Shown piece after piece: positions 1 through 7,744 of a stretch of 16,323 bases of DNA. Origin of the DNA: Firmicutes bacterium UBA2598 (lineage in GTDB: Bacteria > Bacillota > PH28-bin88); contig DDKM01000062.1 in the NCBI GenBank assembly GCA_002339345.1, positions 1 to 16,323 on the forward strand. Reading direction: 5' to 3'. Under the pieces are notes generated by a model that did not search any database, was not told the origin of the DNA, and saw nothing but the letters and a program-made list of their open reading frames with translations. Position 1 is the first letter of the stretch; every line of letters begins with the position of its first letter. The translations under genes were made by a program, and so were the position numbers.

Positions 1-115
1 GTTATTGCAGTGAAATCAAGATTCATTACGCGCCAAGGGTGACAAGGTAACGCCCTATTTCCCAAATGAATACATCATTACGCTTAAGGCCCCAAAGTCT
101 GTATTATCGCCTGAT

Positions 116-1057
116 GTGCGGGAAAACCTTTTGAAGACTATTTTGAATGGTTATTTGCAAAAGTTTCACCGGACCTATATAGAGGATGTTCCACCGCTCA
201 GTAATGCCATGCTCAACCTCAAAACATATGATTACTTTGATATAGTATCCATTCTCAAAGTGGAAAGCAATGCTATGATCAACTTTTTATCACTTAAGGA
301 AAGCACGGCCAAGGGGTTTCGATCCTTGACAACCCAAATGACCTTTTCAGACCTGCACACCCGTGCGGAAAACTTTAAGAAGATTTACATCGACGAAATT
401 GCCTCCATGGTTACACTGTATGGGATATCCAAAGAACCTTCCCAGTTACTGGACAAGATGGCCTATAAAATCAAGCAGCTTGAACAGGATGAGCAGAAGC
501 TACTAGAGGAGGAAAAAGTAGCCAAAGAACTTATCGCCCTGGCCCAGGAAAAACGCAAGGACTATCTACTCACTTCGCCCATGCAGGTGGGGCAGCAGGC
601 TCCGCTGCAAATTGATGAGGGATTGATCAGTTCCCTGGTTCAGAATGATTACCTGAATAATTTGATGAAAACAGCATTAAATGCTGGAGTTAACGCCAGA
701 AAACTCAGTGTAGAGAGACAGCACCTGATCAAGGAAATGGAACGCATAAGAAGTTTGGAACTGCCTCCGGATAGATTGGCTGAAGTTCGCAGGGCGGTGG
801 ATGAACGCCTGGAGCTAGCTGAAAAGGAATACCGTAGCTTGTTAGAGGATATCACCAAAACCAACAGTGATTTCGCCAACCAGGAAATCCGTGGGACAGT
901 CCGTATTACCCAGGAGCCAACCACGACAACGCAATACAAGAAGATTCTCTTAAATGTTGTAATTGGGGCCATTCTTGGTCTGATGCTCGGCTTGTTCTAT
1001 GCCCTTGCCTACGAATCCTGGACCAGGCGCAAGCCAGCCATCCCTACCGGAACATAA
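116..1057 (+). CDS. Wzz-type chain-length determinant / polysaccharide co-polymerase, C-terminal part (5' end broken or missing)
   Basis: The product resembles the Wzz/polysaccharide co-polymerase family, membrane proteins that set the length of surface glycans with a Wzy polymerase. From the GTG at 116 it has 313 residues: a globular stretch (1-100), long charged coiled-coil segments (about 110-148 and 197-250), a Pro/Thr-rich turn (about 264-273) and one membrane helix (277-299) followed by a short basic cytoplasmic tail. This matches the C-terminal half of the family; the N-terminal membrane helix is absent. The frame is open back to base 14 with plausible coding sequence but holds no start codon before 116 and is stopped by TGA at 11-13, so the GTG is probably not the real start. 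The gene is either frameshifted near bases 20-45 or a remnant. It converges on the S-layer gene at 1198. The family call is moderately sure; no catalytic motif exists to confirm it. Confidence 0.62.
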   Translation: MRENLLKTILNGYLQKFHRTYIEDVPPLSNAMLNLKTYDYFDIVSILKVESNAMINFLSLKESTAKGFRSLTTQMTFSDLHTRAENFKKIYIDEIASMVTLYGISKEPSQLLDKMAYKIKQLEQDEQKLLEEEKVAKELIALAQEKRKDYLLTSPMQVGQQAPLQIDEGLISSLVQNDYLNNLMKTALNAGVNARKLSVERQHLIKEMERIRSLELPPDRLAEVRRAVDERLELAEKEYRSLLEDITKTNSDFANQEIRGTVRITQEPTTTTQYKKILLNVVIGAILGLMLGLFYALAYESWTRRKPAIPTGT

Positions 1058-1162
1058 AATACTCTCCGGAATTGGGATAGGGGACGAGTAATATCGGAAC
1101 ACACAGCCTGCCAGCGTGTTTAAACTGTTCAAGTGCGCTTAAAAACAAAATAGAGAAAATGG

Positions 1163-1189
1163 AAGGGCCCAACCGTCGGGCCCTTTTTT
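1163..1189 (+). terminator. Intrinsic terminator of the Wzz-type gene, possibly bidirectional
   Basis: A perfect 8-bp stem (AAGGGCCC at 1163-1170, GGGCCCTT at 1178-1185) with a 7-base loop runs into six T on the plus strand. On the minus strand the stem is preceded by six A and followed by a looser T-rich stretch, so it may also end the converging S-layer gene that stops at 1198. Confidence 0.85.
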
Positions 1190-1197
1190 CTGTAAGT

Positions 1198-4100
1198 TTA
1201 GTTTGACAGATTAACGTACACCGGAGCTGAAATGGGGCTTAATCCCAAGTTGGTCGAACTGATGGCCCTAATTTCTTTCATGCCAAAACTACCGAGTTCA
1301 GCTCGCTTGATGTACCCTACCAGCGTTGTACTGCCTGCCGGTACGGTGTCTACCAGCGTATCCCCGCCAATTGTAGTGTACAAGTTAACCAGCACGCCAT
1401 TTACATACACAATTATCTTCTGGTTGCTTTGCCGGACTGGCACGGTTACAGTAACCCGCGCCCCCTGCTCACCCAAGCTGATTACTGTGTCGTTTCCATT
1501 CTCATCCGTTGCCCAAACTACCGGCTGGCCGGGTAACATATCGGTAATAATTGTTGAGGTGCCAACTAATCCAGTATTACCTCCCGTTGCAGTTATAACG
1601 GTGACCCCACCGGTGGGGTGAACCTTGGATTTGACCTGAATGGTGGCACTGGCATTACTGGTTGCCAGCACTCTGGTTGCCGGCATGGTCAAAAAGTTAT
1701 CGCTACTGGCTGAAAAGGTTATGGTATCTGCCACGCCGCTGACGATGTTGCCGTGGATGTCCGTAATCGAAGCAGTAACCGCCAGTGGCACTTCCGCCGT
1801 GGCTGGTATGGTAGTGGTGACCGGGTTTAGCTTCAACGCTGCCGGCTGGCCGGGAATTGTAGTGCCGGTACCAGATACCGATGCCAAGGCCTGCCCCTGA
1901 TAATAAGCAACTGGTGTAAAGGTCACTGTTTCCGCTCTGGTGTTGGTGAAGGCGAAAGTTGCAACTCCGTTTACCACACTGGCAGAACCCATGGTGGTGC
2001 CATTGGCGTAAAAGTTCCTTTCGGCCAGGCCATGGCTGCCCCCGATGGAAATGGTGGTGGTATTACCAGAGTTACCTGTAACGGTAAGGCCAACTGCGCT
2101 TAAAGCATTCTGCCCTGTATTCAAAGAACTGACTAAACGGCCAGCTGCATCCAGAATACGAACCCTGACGACCATCTGGTTGGCAAAGGCATTGCCTGCG
2201 ACCACTGGAGCTACTGGCTCAACGGCTACTTGGGTGGGGACGCCGACCTGGTAGGTATTGATAACTATTGGTGTGACCGGATAGTTATTATTGGTTCCGG
2301 TTATGGTTACTGAACCGGGTGTTGTATTGGCTACAAATTGCACACTGCTTCCAGTAAAGAGGTAATTGGAGTTCAATGTACCATGGGCGGTGGTATTGAG
2401 GCTTAAATTGACGGTCTGCCCGGACCCCACGGTGTTGCCGTAGCTGTCAACCAAAACACCGGTAATGGTCGCCCGGCTTACGCCATCTGCGGCTACACCA
2501 TCAGGTGTAGCTTTAAGAACAATGTGGGAACCCTGTCCTGGATTGATCGTCAGCACCTGACCAATTGTATCGGAAGTTAATCCCGCCGATTGGGCAGTAA
2601 ACTGGACGGCCTCAGCCCGGGTGCTTGTTACCGTAAAGGTTGCCACGCCAGCAACGGTTTTGGCAGGCCCACTTATGCTTATAAAGGAACTGCTTGGAAT
2701 AAGGGTAATCACCCGGTCATTGGCGCTGGTAACCACTTGATTCAAGGCATCCAGCACATGTACTCTAATAGTTGTTGTCTGGCCAACATTTATCGAACTT
2801 ACAGGCTGAACCGCCAGCCGTACCGGCACGCCGGTAATGCGAGTTGTGACCGGCATACTGCCCTGGGTTGTTAACCCTGGGGCAGTGGCAGTGAACAGAT
2901 CCGTCCCCACGCTGGAGGTTGATGTTACCGGCAACCTGGCAATACCCTCCACCGTAGTTACAGTGGTGTTGGGGGGCATGGTGGTTGCGTTATTATTCAC
3001 CGATTTCGAGAAAGTAACATTAACAGTGTAGGTGGGTACCGGGTTACCAAAAGCGTCGGTAACCTTGGCTACCAAGTTGACCGTACTGACAGTATCTGCA
3101 GCAATATTATTAGTGGGTTCCACCGACAATACCAGTTTTGAAGGCGGTCCAGCCATAAAGGTGGCGGAGATCTCGTCACTGGCTCCGGCCACGCTGCTTG
3201 CCCAAGCCTTCAAATTGTAGGTACCGGCAACGGTGGTTTTTAATTTAAAGGTCGCAACCCCGTTGGTTGTGGAGGAAGGATAAACAGTAAGGGTATGATT
3301 ACCGCTTGTAGCACTCAGGAAAACTACGGTGCCATTGTCCCCCGTGCGAACATTGCCATTGGCATCCCGAACCTCTACTTGAACTGTCATTTCCGAAATG
3401 CCATCGGCTACCGTTTCCTTAATTGACCCAGCCCTGAACTTTACTTGAGCGGCAGGGCCAACCATGACTGTGGAAACGGCTACTGGTGCCACAGGGTAAA
3501 TGGATGAGCCATAGATAATTGAACTGCCAATGGAATTGGAGGACCTAAATACGGCCGTTCCTTTGGACTGCCCTGGAGGTATGGCAATGGTATTGGTCAG
3601 TAGACTGCCAGCGGCACCACTACTTGAATTCAGCGTAACTAAAATTGTATTGGCCGTATTATTGAGAACTTCGCCACCGGCAGCGTCCGTTAGGGTCGCT
3701 GTAAGGATTGACTGGCTCACTCCATCGGCGGCCAGGGGATGGGGGTAGGCGGTCAACTCAATTTTACTGATCACCGGGACAGTGGTTGTTACGGAGGCAC
3801 TACCTCCAGCAACAGAAAGCCCTGGCGCGGTGGCCATAATTTGCACTGTGCCCGCCTGCAAGGATGGTGTAAAGGTTACCGAGGCCCGACCGTTAATCAC
3901 CCCAACTTGGGTGGATGACAAAACACCCAGGTTGGATGCGCTTAGGAAAAACTGCAGGGTATCAACTCCGGCATTCACCACATTGCCAGCGGAATCAACA
4001 ACCCTTGCTTCTATGGTTACCGCAGTGCGACCATTTGCCGGCACCGTAGAGGGTGTAGCCGTTAACATAATGGCAGCCGGCTCTCCAGTCACCGTTACTG

Positions 4101-4986
4101 AAGTCTTACCAGTCACCCCACCGGCAGTAGCGCGAATTTCGCCTTTGCCGGATTTGGTACCCACAAAAAGGCCCTCAGGGTTAAGCACTCCCACATCTCC
4201 TGCCAGCGACCACCCGATAGTGGTCTCCACAACCTGGTTTTGGGCATTATAAGCTACAGCACTAAACTGGTGCTTTACTCCCTTACTGACAGTAACATCA
4301 GCCGGGGTAATAACTATTTTGGCAATTTTATTATCGAGGGGCATCTTGGTGGCAAATACCGTTTCGGCCAAAGTCTTGCCGGTTATAGGGTTTAGGATGG
4401 CAGTAATGCCTTTTGCTAGCATTAAGGCAATGTCGCCCCTGCTGGCAGGGCCATTGGTATTGAAATTTGTACCTTCTATAAGTCCTAGTTCGGTAGCCCG
4501 AACAACAACTCCCACCGGCCACGCTCCTTGGACTGTGCCATACTGGCCGACGACCCTTAGGATCATGGCGGCAGCCTGGGCATATGTAACATGGTCGTCA
4601 GGTTTGAACAGTCCTCCACCTACACCTTCTACAATACCATAGCTGGCCGCAACGCCAATTACGGTATTGGCCCAGTGGGTGGCAGGCACATCGGAAAAAA
4701 TCGTTGAACCAGACATCACCTCGTTTTGTTTGCCCATGGCACGCACGGCGAAGGCGGCCATTTGGGCGCGGGTCACCAGCCCTTCGGGTTCAAACTTGCC
4801 ACCGGGCATGCCACCGGCAACCCCAAGATGGTTTAACAGGCCAACGGCATCCTGATACTTGGTACCAATTACATCGGGGAAGGGCGGCACCACCTTTCCA
4901 TAACTTAACGCATGGACAGGTGTCATGCCAACCAATAGTGCTACTACCAACAGCAACGAAACCATCTTCATCTTTTTTAGCACCAT
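1198..4986 (-). CDS. S-layer protein: SLH domains, BIG2 domain and eight Big_1-like repeats (1262 aa)
   Basis: This is a secreted surface protein, anchored by SLH domains that in this family bind pyruvylated secondary cell-wall polymer. A signal peptide spans about residues 1-26 (basic start, Leu/Val core, VHA end). SLH repeats lie at about 35-85, 97-147 and 155-198, with the TRAQ and YAQAA helix motifs visible. A BIG2-like Ig domain follows (222-300). Eight Big_1/invasin-like repeats (about 302-1149) each open with a hydrophobic strand, an AADGVS-like turn and a D-x-x-GN motif. The last 113 residues do not follow the repeat pattern. No cysteine was seen, as is common for S-layer proteins. 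The start ATG is 4-5 nt after a GGGAGGT ribosome binding site. The protein shares its architecture with the 1155-aa protein at 7745-11212, which suggests an old duplication. It is separated from the ligase upstream by a terminator, so it probably has its own promoter. Confidence 0.9.
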   Translation of the reverse strand: MVLKKMKMVSLLLVVALLVGMTPVHALSYGKVVPPFPDVIGTKYQDAVGLLNHLGVAGGMPGGKFEPEGLVTRAQMAAFAVRAMGKQNEVMSGSTIFSDVPATHWANTVIGVAASYGIVEGVGGGLFKPDDHVTYAQAAAMILRVVGQYGTVQGAWPVGVVVRATELGLIEGTNFNTNGPASRGDIALMLAKGITAILNPITGKTLAETVFATKMPLDNKIAKIVITPADVTVSKGVKHQFSAVAYNAQNQVVETTIGWSLAGDVGVLNPEGLFVGTKSGKGEIRATAGGVTGKTSVTVTGEPAAIMLTATPSTVPANGRTAVTIEARVVDSAGNVVNAGVDTLQFFLSASNLGVLSSTQVGVINGRASVTFTPSLQAGTVQIMATAPGLSVAGGSASVTTTVPVISKIELTAYPHPLAADGVSQSILTATLTDAAGGEVLNNTANTILVTLNSSSGAAGSLLTNTIAIPPGQSKGTAVFRSSNSIGSSIIYGSSIYPVAPVAVSTVMVGPAAQVKFRAGSIKETVADGISEMTVQVEVRDANGNVRTGDNGTVVFLSATSGNHTLTVYPSSTTNGVATFKLKTTVAGTYNLKAWASSVAGASDEISATFMAGPPSKLVLSVEPTNNIAADTVSTVNLVAKVTDAFGNPVPTYTVNVTFSKSVNNNATTMPPNTTVTTVEGIARLPVTSTSSVGTDLFTATAPGLTTQGSMPVTTRITGVPVRLAVQPVSSINVGQTTTIRVHVLDALNQVVTSANDRVITLIPSSSFISISGPAKTVAGVATFTVTSTRAEAVQFTAQSAGLTSDTIGQVLTINPGQGSHIVLKATPDGVAADGVSRATITGVLVDSYGNTVGSGQTVNLSLNTTAHGTLNSNYLFTGSSVQFVANTTPGSVTITGTNNNYPVTPIVINTYQVGVPTQVAVEPVAPVVAGNAFANQMVVRVRILDAAGRLVSSLNTGQNALSAVGLTVTGNSGNTTTISIGGSHGLAERNFYANGTTMGSASVVNGVATFAFTNTRAETVTFTPVAYYQGQALASVSGTGTTIPGQPAALKLNPVTTTIPATAEVPLAVTASITDIHGNIVSGVADTITFSASSDNFLTMPATRVLATSNASATIQVKSKVHPTGGVTVITATGGNTGLVGTSTIITDMLPGQPVVWATDENGNDTVISLGEQGARVTVTVPVRQSNQKIIVYVNGVLVNLYTTIGGDTLVDTVPAGSTTLVGYIKRAELGSFGMKEIRAISSTNLGLSPISAPVYVNLSN
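1201..1539 (-). other. Non-repeat C-terminal domain of the 1262-aa S-layer protein
   Basis: The last 113 residues (1150-1262) lack the Big_1 signature. They include a beta-rich stretch with VTVPVRQSNQKIIVYVNGV and an IRAIS strand near the end. The 1155-aa paralogue ends with its last Ig-like repeat and has no counterpart. The function is unknown; it may be an outward-facing or assembly domain. Confidence 0.5.
1540..4083 (-). repeat. Tandem Big_1 (invasin-type Ig-like) protein repeats
   Basis: Eight repeats of roughly 95-120 residues were counted by their starts, for example ATPSTVPANGR, AYPHPLAADGVS and ATPDGVAADGVS. Each is followed about 15 residues later by a D-x-x-GN-type turn. They are diverged at the DNA level, not recent copies. 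Confidence 0.75.
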
Positions 4987-5005
4987 GCATACCTCCCTGG
5001 ACTAT

Positions 5006-5017
5006 AATGGCACTACA
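5006..5017 (-). promoter_or_regulatory. 12-base leader element shared with the other S-layer gene
   Basis: On the minus strand TGTAGTGCCATT lies 19 bases before the start codon. The identical 12-mer occurs at 11406-11417 in the leader of the 1155-aa S-layer gene, and both copies have TATTTA a few bases upstream. Its role is unknown. Here it overlaps a possible weak -10 (CATTAT). Confidence 0.45.
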
Positions 5018-5029
5018 TTAAATAGACGA

Positions 5030-5058
5030 CCAACCGAGGCATAATGTTCCTCGGTTGG
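5030..5058 (-). repeat. Perfect 10-bp inverted repeat in the leader of the 1262-aa S-layer gene
   Basis: CCAACCGAGG (5030-5039) and CCTCGGTTGG (5049-5058) flank a 9-base loop, about 45 bases upstream of the ATG at 4986. No T-tract follows on either strand, so it is not a standard terminator. It could be an operator or an mRNA-stabilising or regulatory hairpin. Confidence 0.55.
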
Positions 5059-5106
5059 AGAATTCGCTTAAACAGTGTGGAAACCCTTTTTTTTGCCTCA
5101 TTTGCA

Positions 5107-5131
5107 AATTACATTTTATTCCTGCAAAACA
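5107..5131 (-). promoter_or_regulatory. Intergenic motif TTTTGCAGGA-n-TAA-n-ATG, copy 1
   Basis: The minus strand reads TTTTGCAGGAATAAAATGTA, matching 20 of 25 positions with an intergenic stretch around 14299-14320 (minus strand). It sits in the gap upstream of the S-layer gene. No function can be assigned; a promoter or regulator site is possible. Confidence 0.3.
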
Positions 5132-5169
5132 ACAAAAAGCCTTTATCCGATTACATCTGGGGATAAGGG
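5131..5169 (-). terminator. Intrinsic terminator of the O-antigen ligase gene
   Basis: On the minus strand CCTTATCC pairs with GGATAAAGG (one bulged A) around a 12-13 base loop. A T-rich tail (CTTTTTGTTGTTTTG) follows. It lies about 30 bases after the ligase stop codon and separates the ligase from the 1262-aa S-layer gene. Confidence 0.65.
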
Positions 5170-5199
5170 TTGGATGTTTACTTTTGACATAGTTAACGT

Positions 5200-7545
5200 T
5201 CACTTAAGCAGTGGGATCTCCCGCAGTGTCTCCAGCCCTGGCGATAGCCTTACTCCTGCCCCATCGGCCATTTTGTATAATTTATCCGCTTCAGCTAAAT
5301 GCCCCTGTTTTTCCCGCAAAAGGCCCAACCAAAGGTAGGCATCCCCTTGATATTCTTTGGACTTGGAAGCGTTCAATAAATGAACTTCAGCAACTGTGAA
5401 GTCACCTAAGAAATAATGAGAAATACCAAGGGCTAAAGCTATTTTTGGACTACTACCAAACTTTTCCCATTGCCGCCATAGATTCTTCTCCCGGTCAGTC
5501 AGGTTGCTTTTCATATAATTAATGCGATCTTGGATTTTTACGGCTTCTTTAAAATAGTTCTCGCCCTGGTGTTTGTCTCCAGAGGCCAGCACATTGGTAC
5601 CGGAGGCAGCGTACGCCCAGGCCAGTCTTTCCCACATATCCTCAACCCTTGGGGCTAAACTAACCGCCCTTTCCACCATCGCCAGCCCCGCCTCTGCATC
5701 GCCTAAGTTGAAGTGATATTCAGAAGCGCTTATGGCAATCAGATAATTATATTTCTCCTGCTGGAGAGCCTTCTTTACGTATTTATCAGCTTCAGCCGTC
5801 CTCCCCATTTGCTGGTATATTTTCGCCAAATCCATCCGAATAGTTGCGGAGAAGGGATCAAGCTGAACTGCTTTCTCAAAATGGGCGGCTGCCTGAGGGC
5901 CATCCCCCGACTGAAAGGCCTTTATGGCTCTGTCTACATGTCCATCGGCAATTAATAACCTAATGGCAAGTGTCATTAAAATAAGGACAGTAATGGCGGG
6001 TGGCAAAACTGCTATTATTCCTGGTTTAATTTGCTCTTTTGCTTTACTTGCAAGTTCATCCTGTGCGTTGTCGGCAGATTTGATGCCATCCTGTGCCCTG
6101 ATCAGCCCAAAAAGGGTCCACAAAAGGATGCTCACTGCTGAAAGGGATAGGTCAAAATCAATCAGTGCATGCATTCCTATCCCCAAGCCGGCTGATAAAG
6201 TGGACCAGGCCCAAAGTTGATCTTTAAGGTTGCCCTTTCGCCGTATCTGCCATCCAATGAACAAGAATAGAAACCAAATGCCTGTATACAAAATAAAACC
6301 TACGGTTCCAACCTCAAGCCATATTTGCAGCCAGTCGTTGTGCACTTGTGTGGAATTATAATTATAGCCCTGATATTTTTTATAGGCGGCCTCCCACCCT
6401 CCACCGCCAAGCCCTACCCAAGGGCGGTCCTTGATCATCTTTCCGGCATCCTGCATCCAGTACAGCCGCTCGGCACTGTTTCTCTCTTGCAGATCTATGG
6501 TTTGCACCCGTTGGACAAACTGTTCCGGCAGCATTTTGGACCATACTGCTGTTTGTTGATCTCCTATGGAATTATGCACAAGCCCAACACCTGTCAAAGC
6601 GACAAGCACCATGACCATAAATCCGCCTGCAACGCGTTTTTGGCCCTTTTTGCCATAAATTTGGTACCCAACCTCATATAAGATATGGAGAAGAACGGTT
6701 ATAAAAATACCAGCCAATAACCATAACCAGGCGTCCCTACCGTTGCCATGGGTGATGGCCGGGATAAATTTAAATGCACCTATAAACACTGAAAGAATCG
6801 TGACAAGTATATGATACAAAAGGGAAATAATTCTTTCCTTCGGTACCCCTGCAAGGAAAAGGACCAACACAACGGGATAGATTAAGAACTCGCCCCGGGA
6901 ATTGGTTGCTACCAAGATAAGCAGCAACAAGTAATTACCTATGGCATAGGGTATCCTCCAGTACCCCCTCCCTTCTGCCCATAGCGCCCAACCATAAAAG
7001 GATATGGCCCCAAGAAAACTGGCTAGGGTATTGGGATATTGCATGGTTGAGGAAATCCGCTTAGCCTCAAAGGAACCCAATAGTTCAATTATTCCTATGG
7101 CGGACAAAAAGCCGACCAAGGCAACGGTTATACCGCTTAAGTATATACTATGTATAAAGATTGATCTCCGAGGTGCATCTTGACCAACCTGGCATACCAG
7201 CCAGTATACCATAAAATACATGCACATTTTAAGTGCCCCGTCAACAGCCAGCCGCGGGCTGGCAGCCCAAGCAATGCTGATAACATAAATTGCCACTAAC
7301 CCCAAGGCCAAGTAATCCATGGGTTGAAGGGACAGACGCCAGCCTTTTTTTATGGCCTGCAAGGCCAACCAATAGAGAGTTAGAATACCGGCAAAGATTA
7401 GCCCTTTTTGCTGTTCAGGCGGGAAGAACATGCCCCGGACCAGTGGTGGGTAGAACAGGAATACGGCAAGTCCTGCTAACAGTATATAGTCAAATATTGC
7501 TGGGGCAGCTTTAATATTTGATGCTGAAACAGGCTTTTTCTTCAT
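5200..7545 (-). CDS. O-antigen ligase / Wzy-family membrane protein with C-terminal TPRs
   Basis: The protein (781 aa) belongs to the Wzy/WaaL family: polytopic enzymes that move undecaprenyl-linked glycans onto an acceptor or polymerise them outside the membrane. About ten hydrophobic segments span residues 18-325, including one ending at NSRGEF (about 215-220). The outer loop holds DRPWVGLGGGGW (373-384) and VHNDWLQ (about 401-407) with its family-typical His, and further helices follow to about 530. Residues about 535-750 form tetratricopeptide repeats, with the FEKAVQLDP pattern. I chose the ATG at 7545 because GAGGAGGC lies six bases upstream; the longer frame to 7638 has a poor start and a non-membrane extension. 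It stands alone between terminators and two S-layer genes, which fits wall-glycan ligation or S-layer O-glycosylation. In Paenibacillus the S-layer glycosyltransferase WsfB is of this family. Acceptor and substrate cannot be told from sequence. Confidence 0.85.
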   Translation of the reverse strand: MKKKPVSASNIKAAPAIFDYILLAGLAVFLFYPPLVRGMFFPPEQQKGLIFAGILTLYWLALQAIKKGWRLSLQPMDYLALGLVAIYVISIAWAASPRLAVDGALKMCMYFMVYWLVCQVGQDAPRRSIFIHSIYLSGITVALVGFLSAIGIIELLGSFEAKRISSTMQYPNTLASFLGAISFYGWALWAEGRGYWRIPYAIGNYLLLLILVATNSRGEFLIYPVVLVLFLAGVPKERIISLLYHILVTILSVFIGAFKFIPAITHGNGRDAWLWLLAGIFITVLLHILYEVGYQIYGKKGQKRVAGGFMVMVLVALTGVGLVHNSIGDQQTAVWSKMLPEQFVQRVQTIDLQERNSAERLYWMQDAGKMIKDRPWVGLGGGGWEAAYKKYQGYNYNSTQVHNDWLQIWLEVGTVGFILYTGIWFLFLFIGWQIRRKGNLKDQLWAWSTLSAGLGIGMHALIDFDLSLSAVSILLWTLFGLIRAQDGIKSADNAQDELASKAKEQIKPGIIAVLPPAITVLILMTLAIRLLIADGHVDRAIKAFQSGDGPQAAAHFEKAVQLDPFSATIRMDLAKIYQQMGRTAEADKYVKKALQQEKYNYLIAISASEYHFNLGDAEAGLAMVERAVSLAPRVEDMWERLAWAYAASGTNVLASGDKHQGENYFKEAVKIQDRINYMKSNLTDREKNLWRQWEKFGSSPKIALALGISHYFLGDFTVAEVHLLNASKSKEYQGDAYLWLGLLREKQGHLAEADKLYKMADGAGVRLSPGLETLREIPLLK

Positions 7546-7550
7546 AACGT

Positions 7551-7558
7551 GCCTCCTC
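7551..7558 (-). promoter_or_regulatory. Ribosome binding site that sets the ligase start
   Basis: The minus strand reads GAGGAGGC, six bases before ATG 7545. It is stronger than anything before the upstream in-frame start at 7638, which supports the shorter protein. Confidence 0.75.
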
Positions 7559-7595
7559 GACTTGCCATTAACCATGGTGGTAGGTACATAGTACG

Positions 7596-7602
7596 TTCGA
7601 CA
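7596..7602 (-). promoter_or_regulatory. Perfect Spo0A-box core (TGTCGAA) upstream of the ligase
   Basis: The minus strand carries TGTCGAA about 50 bases before the ATG at 7545, preceded by an A-tract. This is the core of the Spo0A binding box known from spore formers. About two chance copies are expected in a window this size, so the position in a short intergenic region is the main support. Confidence 0.35.
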
Positions 7603-7700
7603 CATTTTTTTCCCGTTCCTGCTTCCCCTCCCAGTCAATTAAAGGCAGGGCAATTCCAACTTAATGCTTTTGTGGCTGCCATTTCAAAATATAAGAATAT

Positions 7701-7728
7701 GAAAAGGGACCCCACTAGCGGGGTCCCC
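7701..7728 (-). terminator. Intrinsic terminator of the 1155-aa S-layer gene
   Basis: On the minus strand GGGACCCC (6-base loop GCTAGT) GGGGTCCC forms a perfect 8-bp stem (7706-7713 with 7720-7727 on the plus strand) followed by TTTTC. It starts about 18 bases after the stop codon at 7745. Confidence 0.85.
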
Positions 7729-7744
7729 TTCTTGATTACCAGAA

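Noticed and set aside
5001..5034. Sigma-A promoter TTGGTC / CATTAT for the 1262-aa S-layer gene
   Set aside because: Both hexamers are weak, and the start would fall almost on the ribosome binding site. The true promoter is probably further upstream and was not found.
7546..7638. N-terminal extension of the ligase frame
   Set aside because: It has no good ribosome binding site, would contain the Spo0A-box core and adds a non-family polar stretch. ATG 7545 has a strong site.
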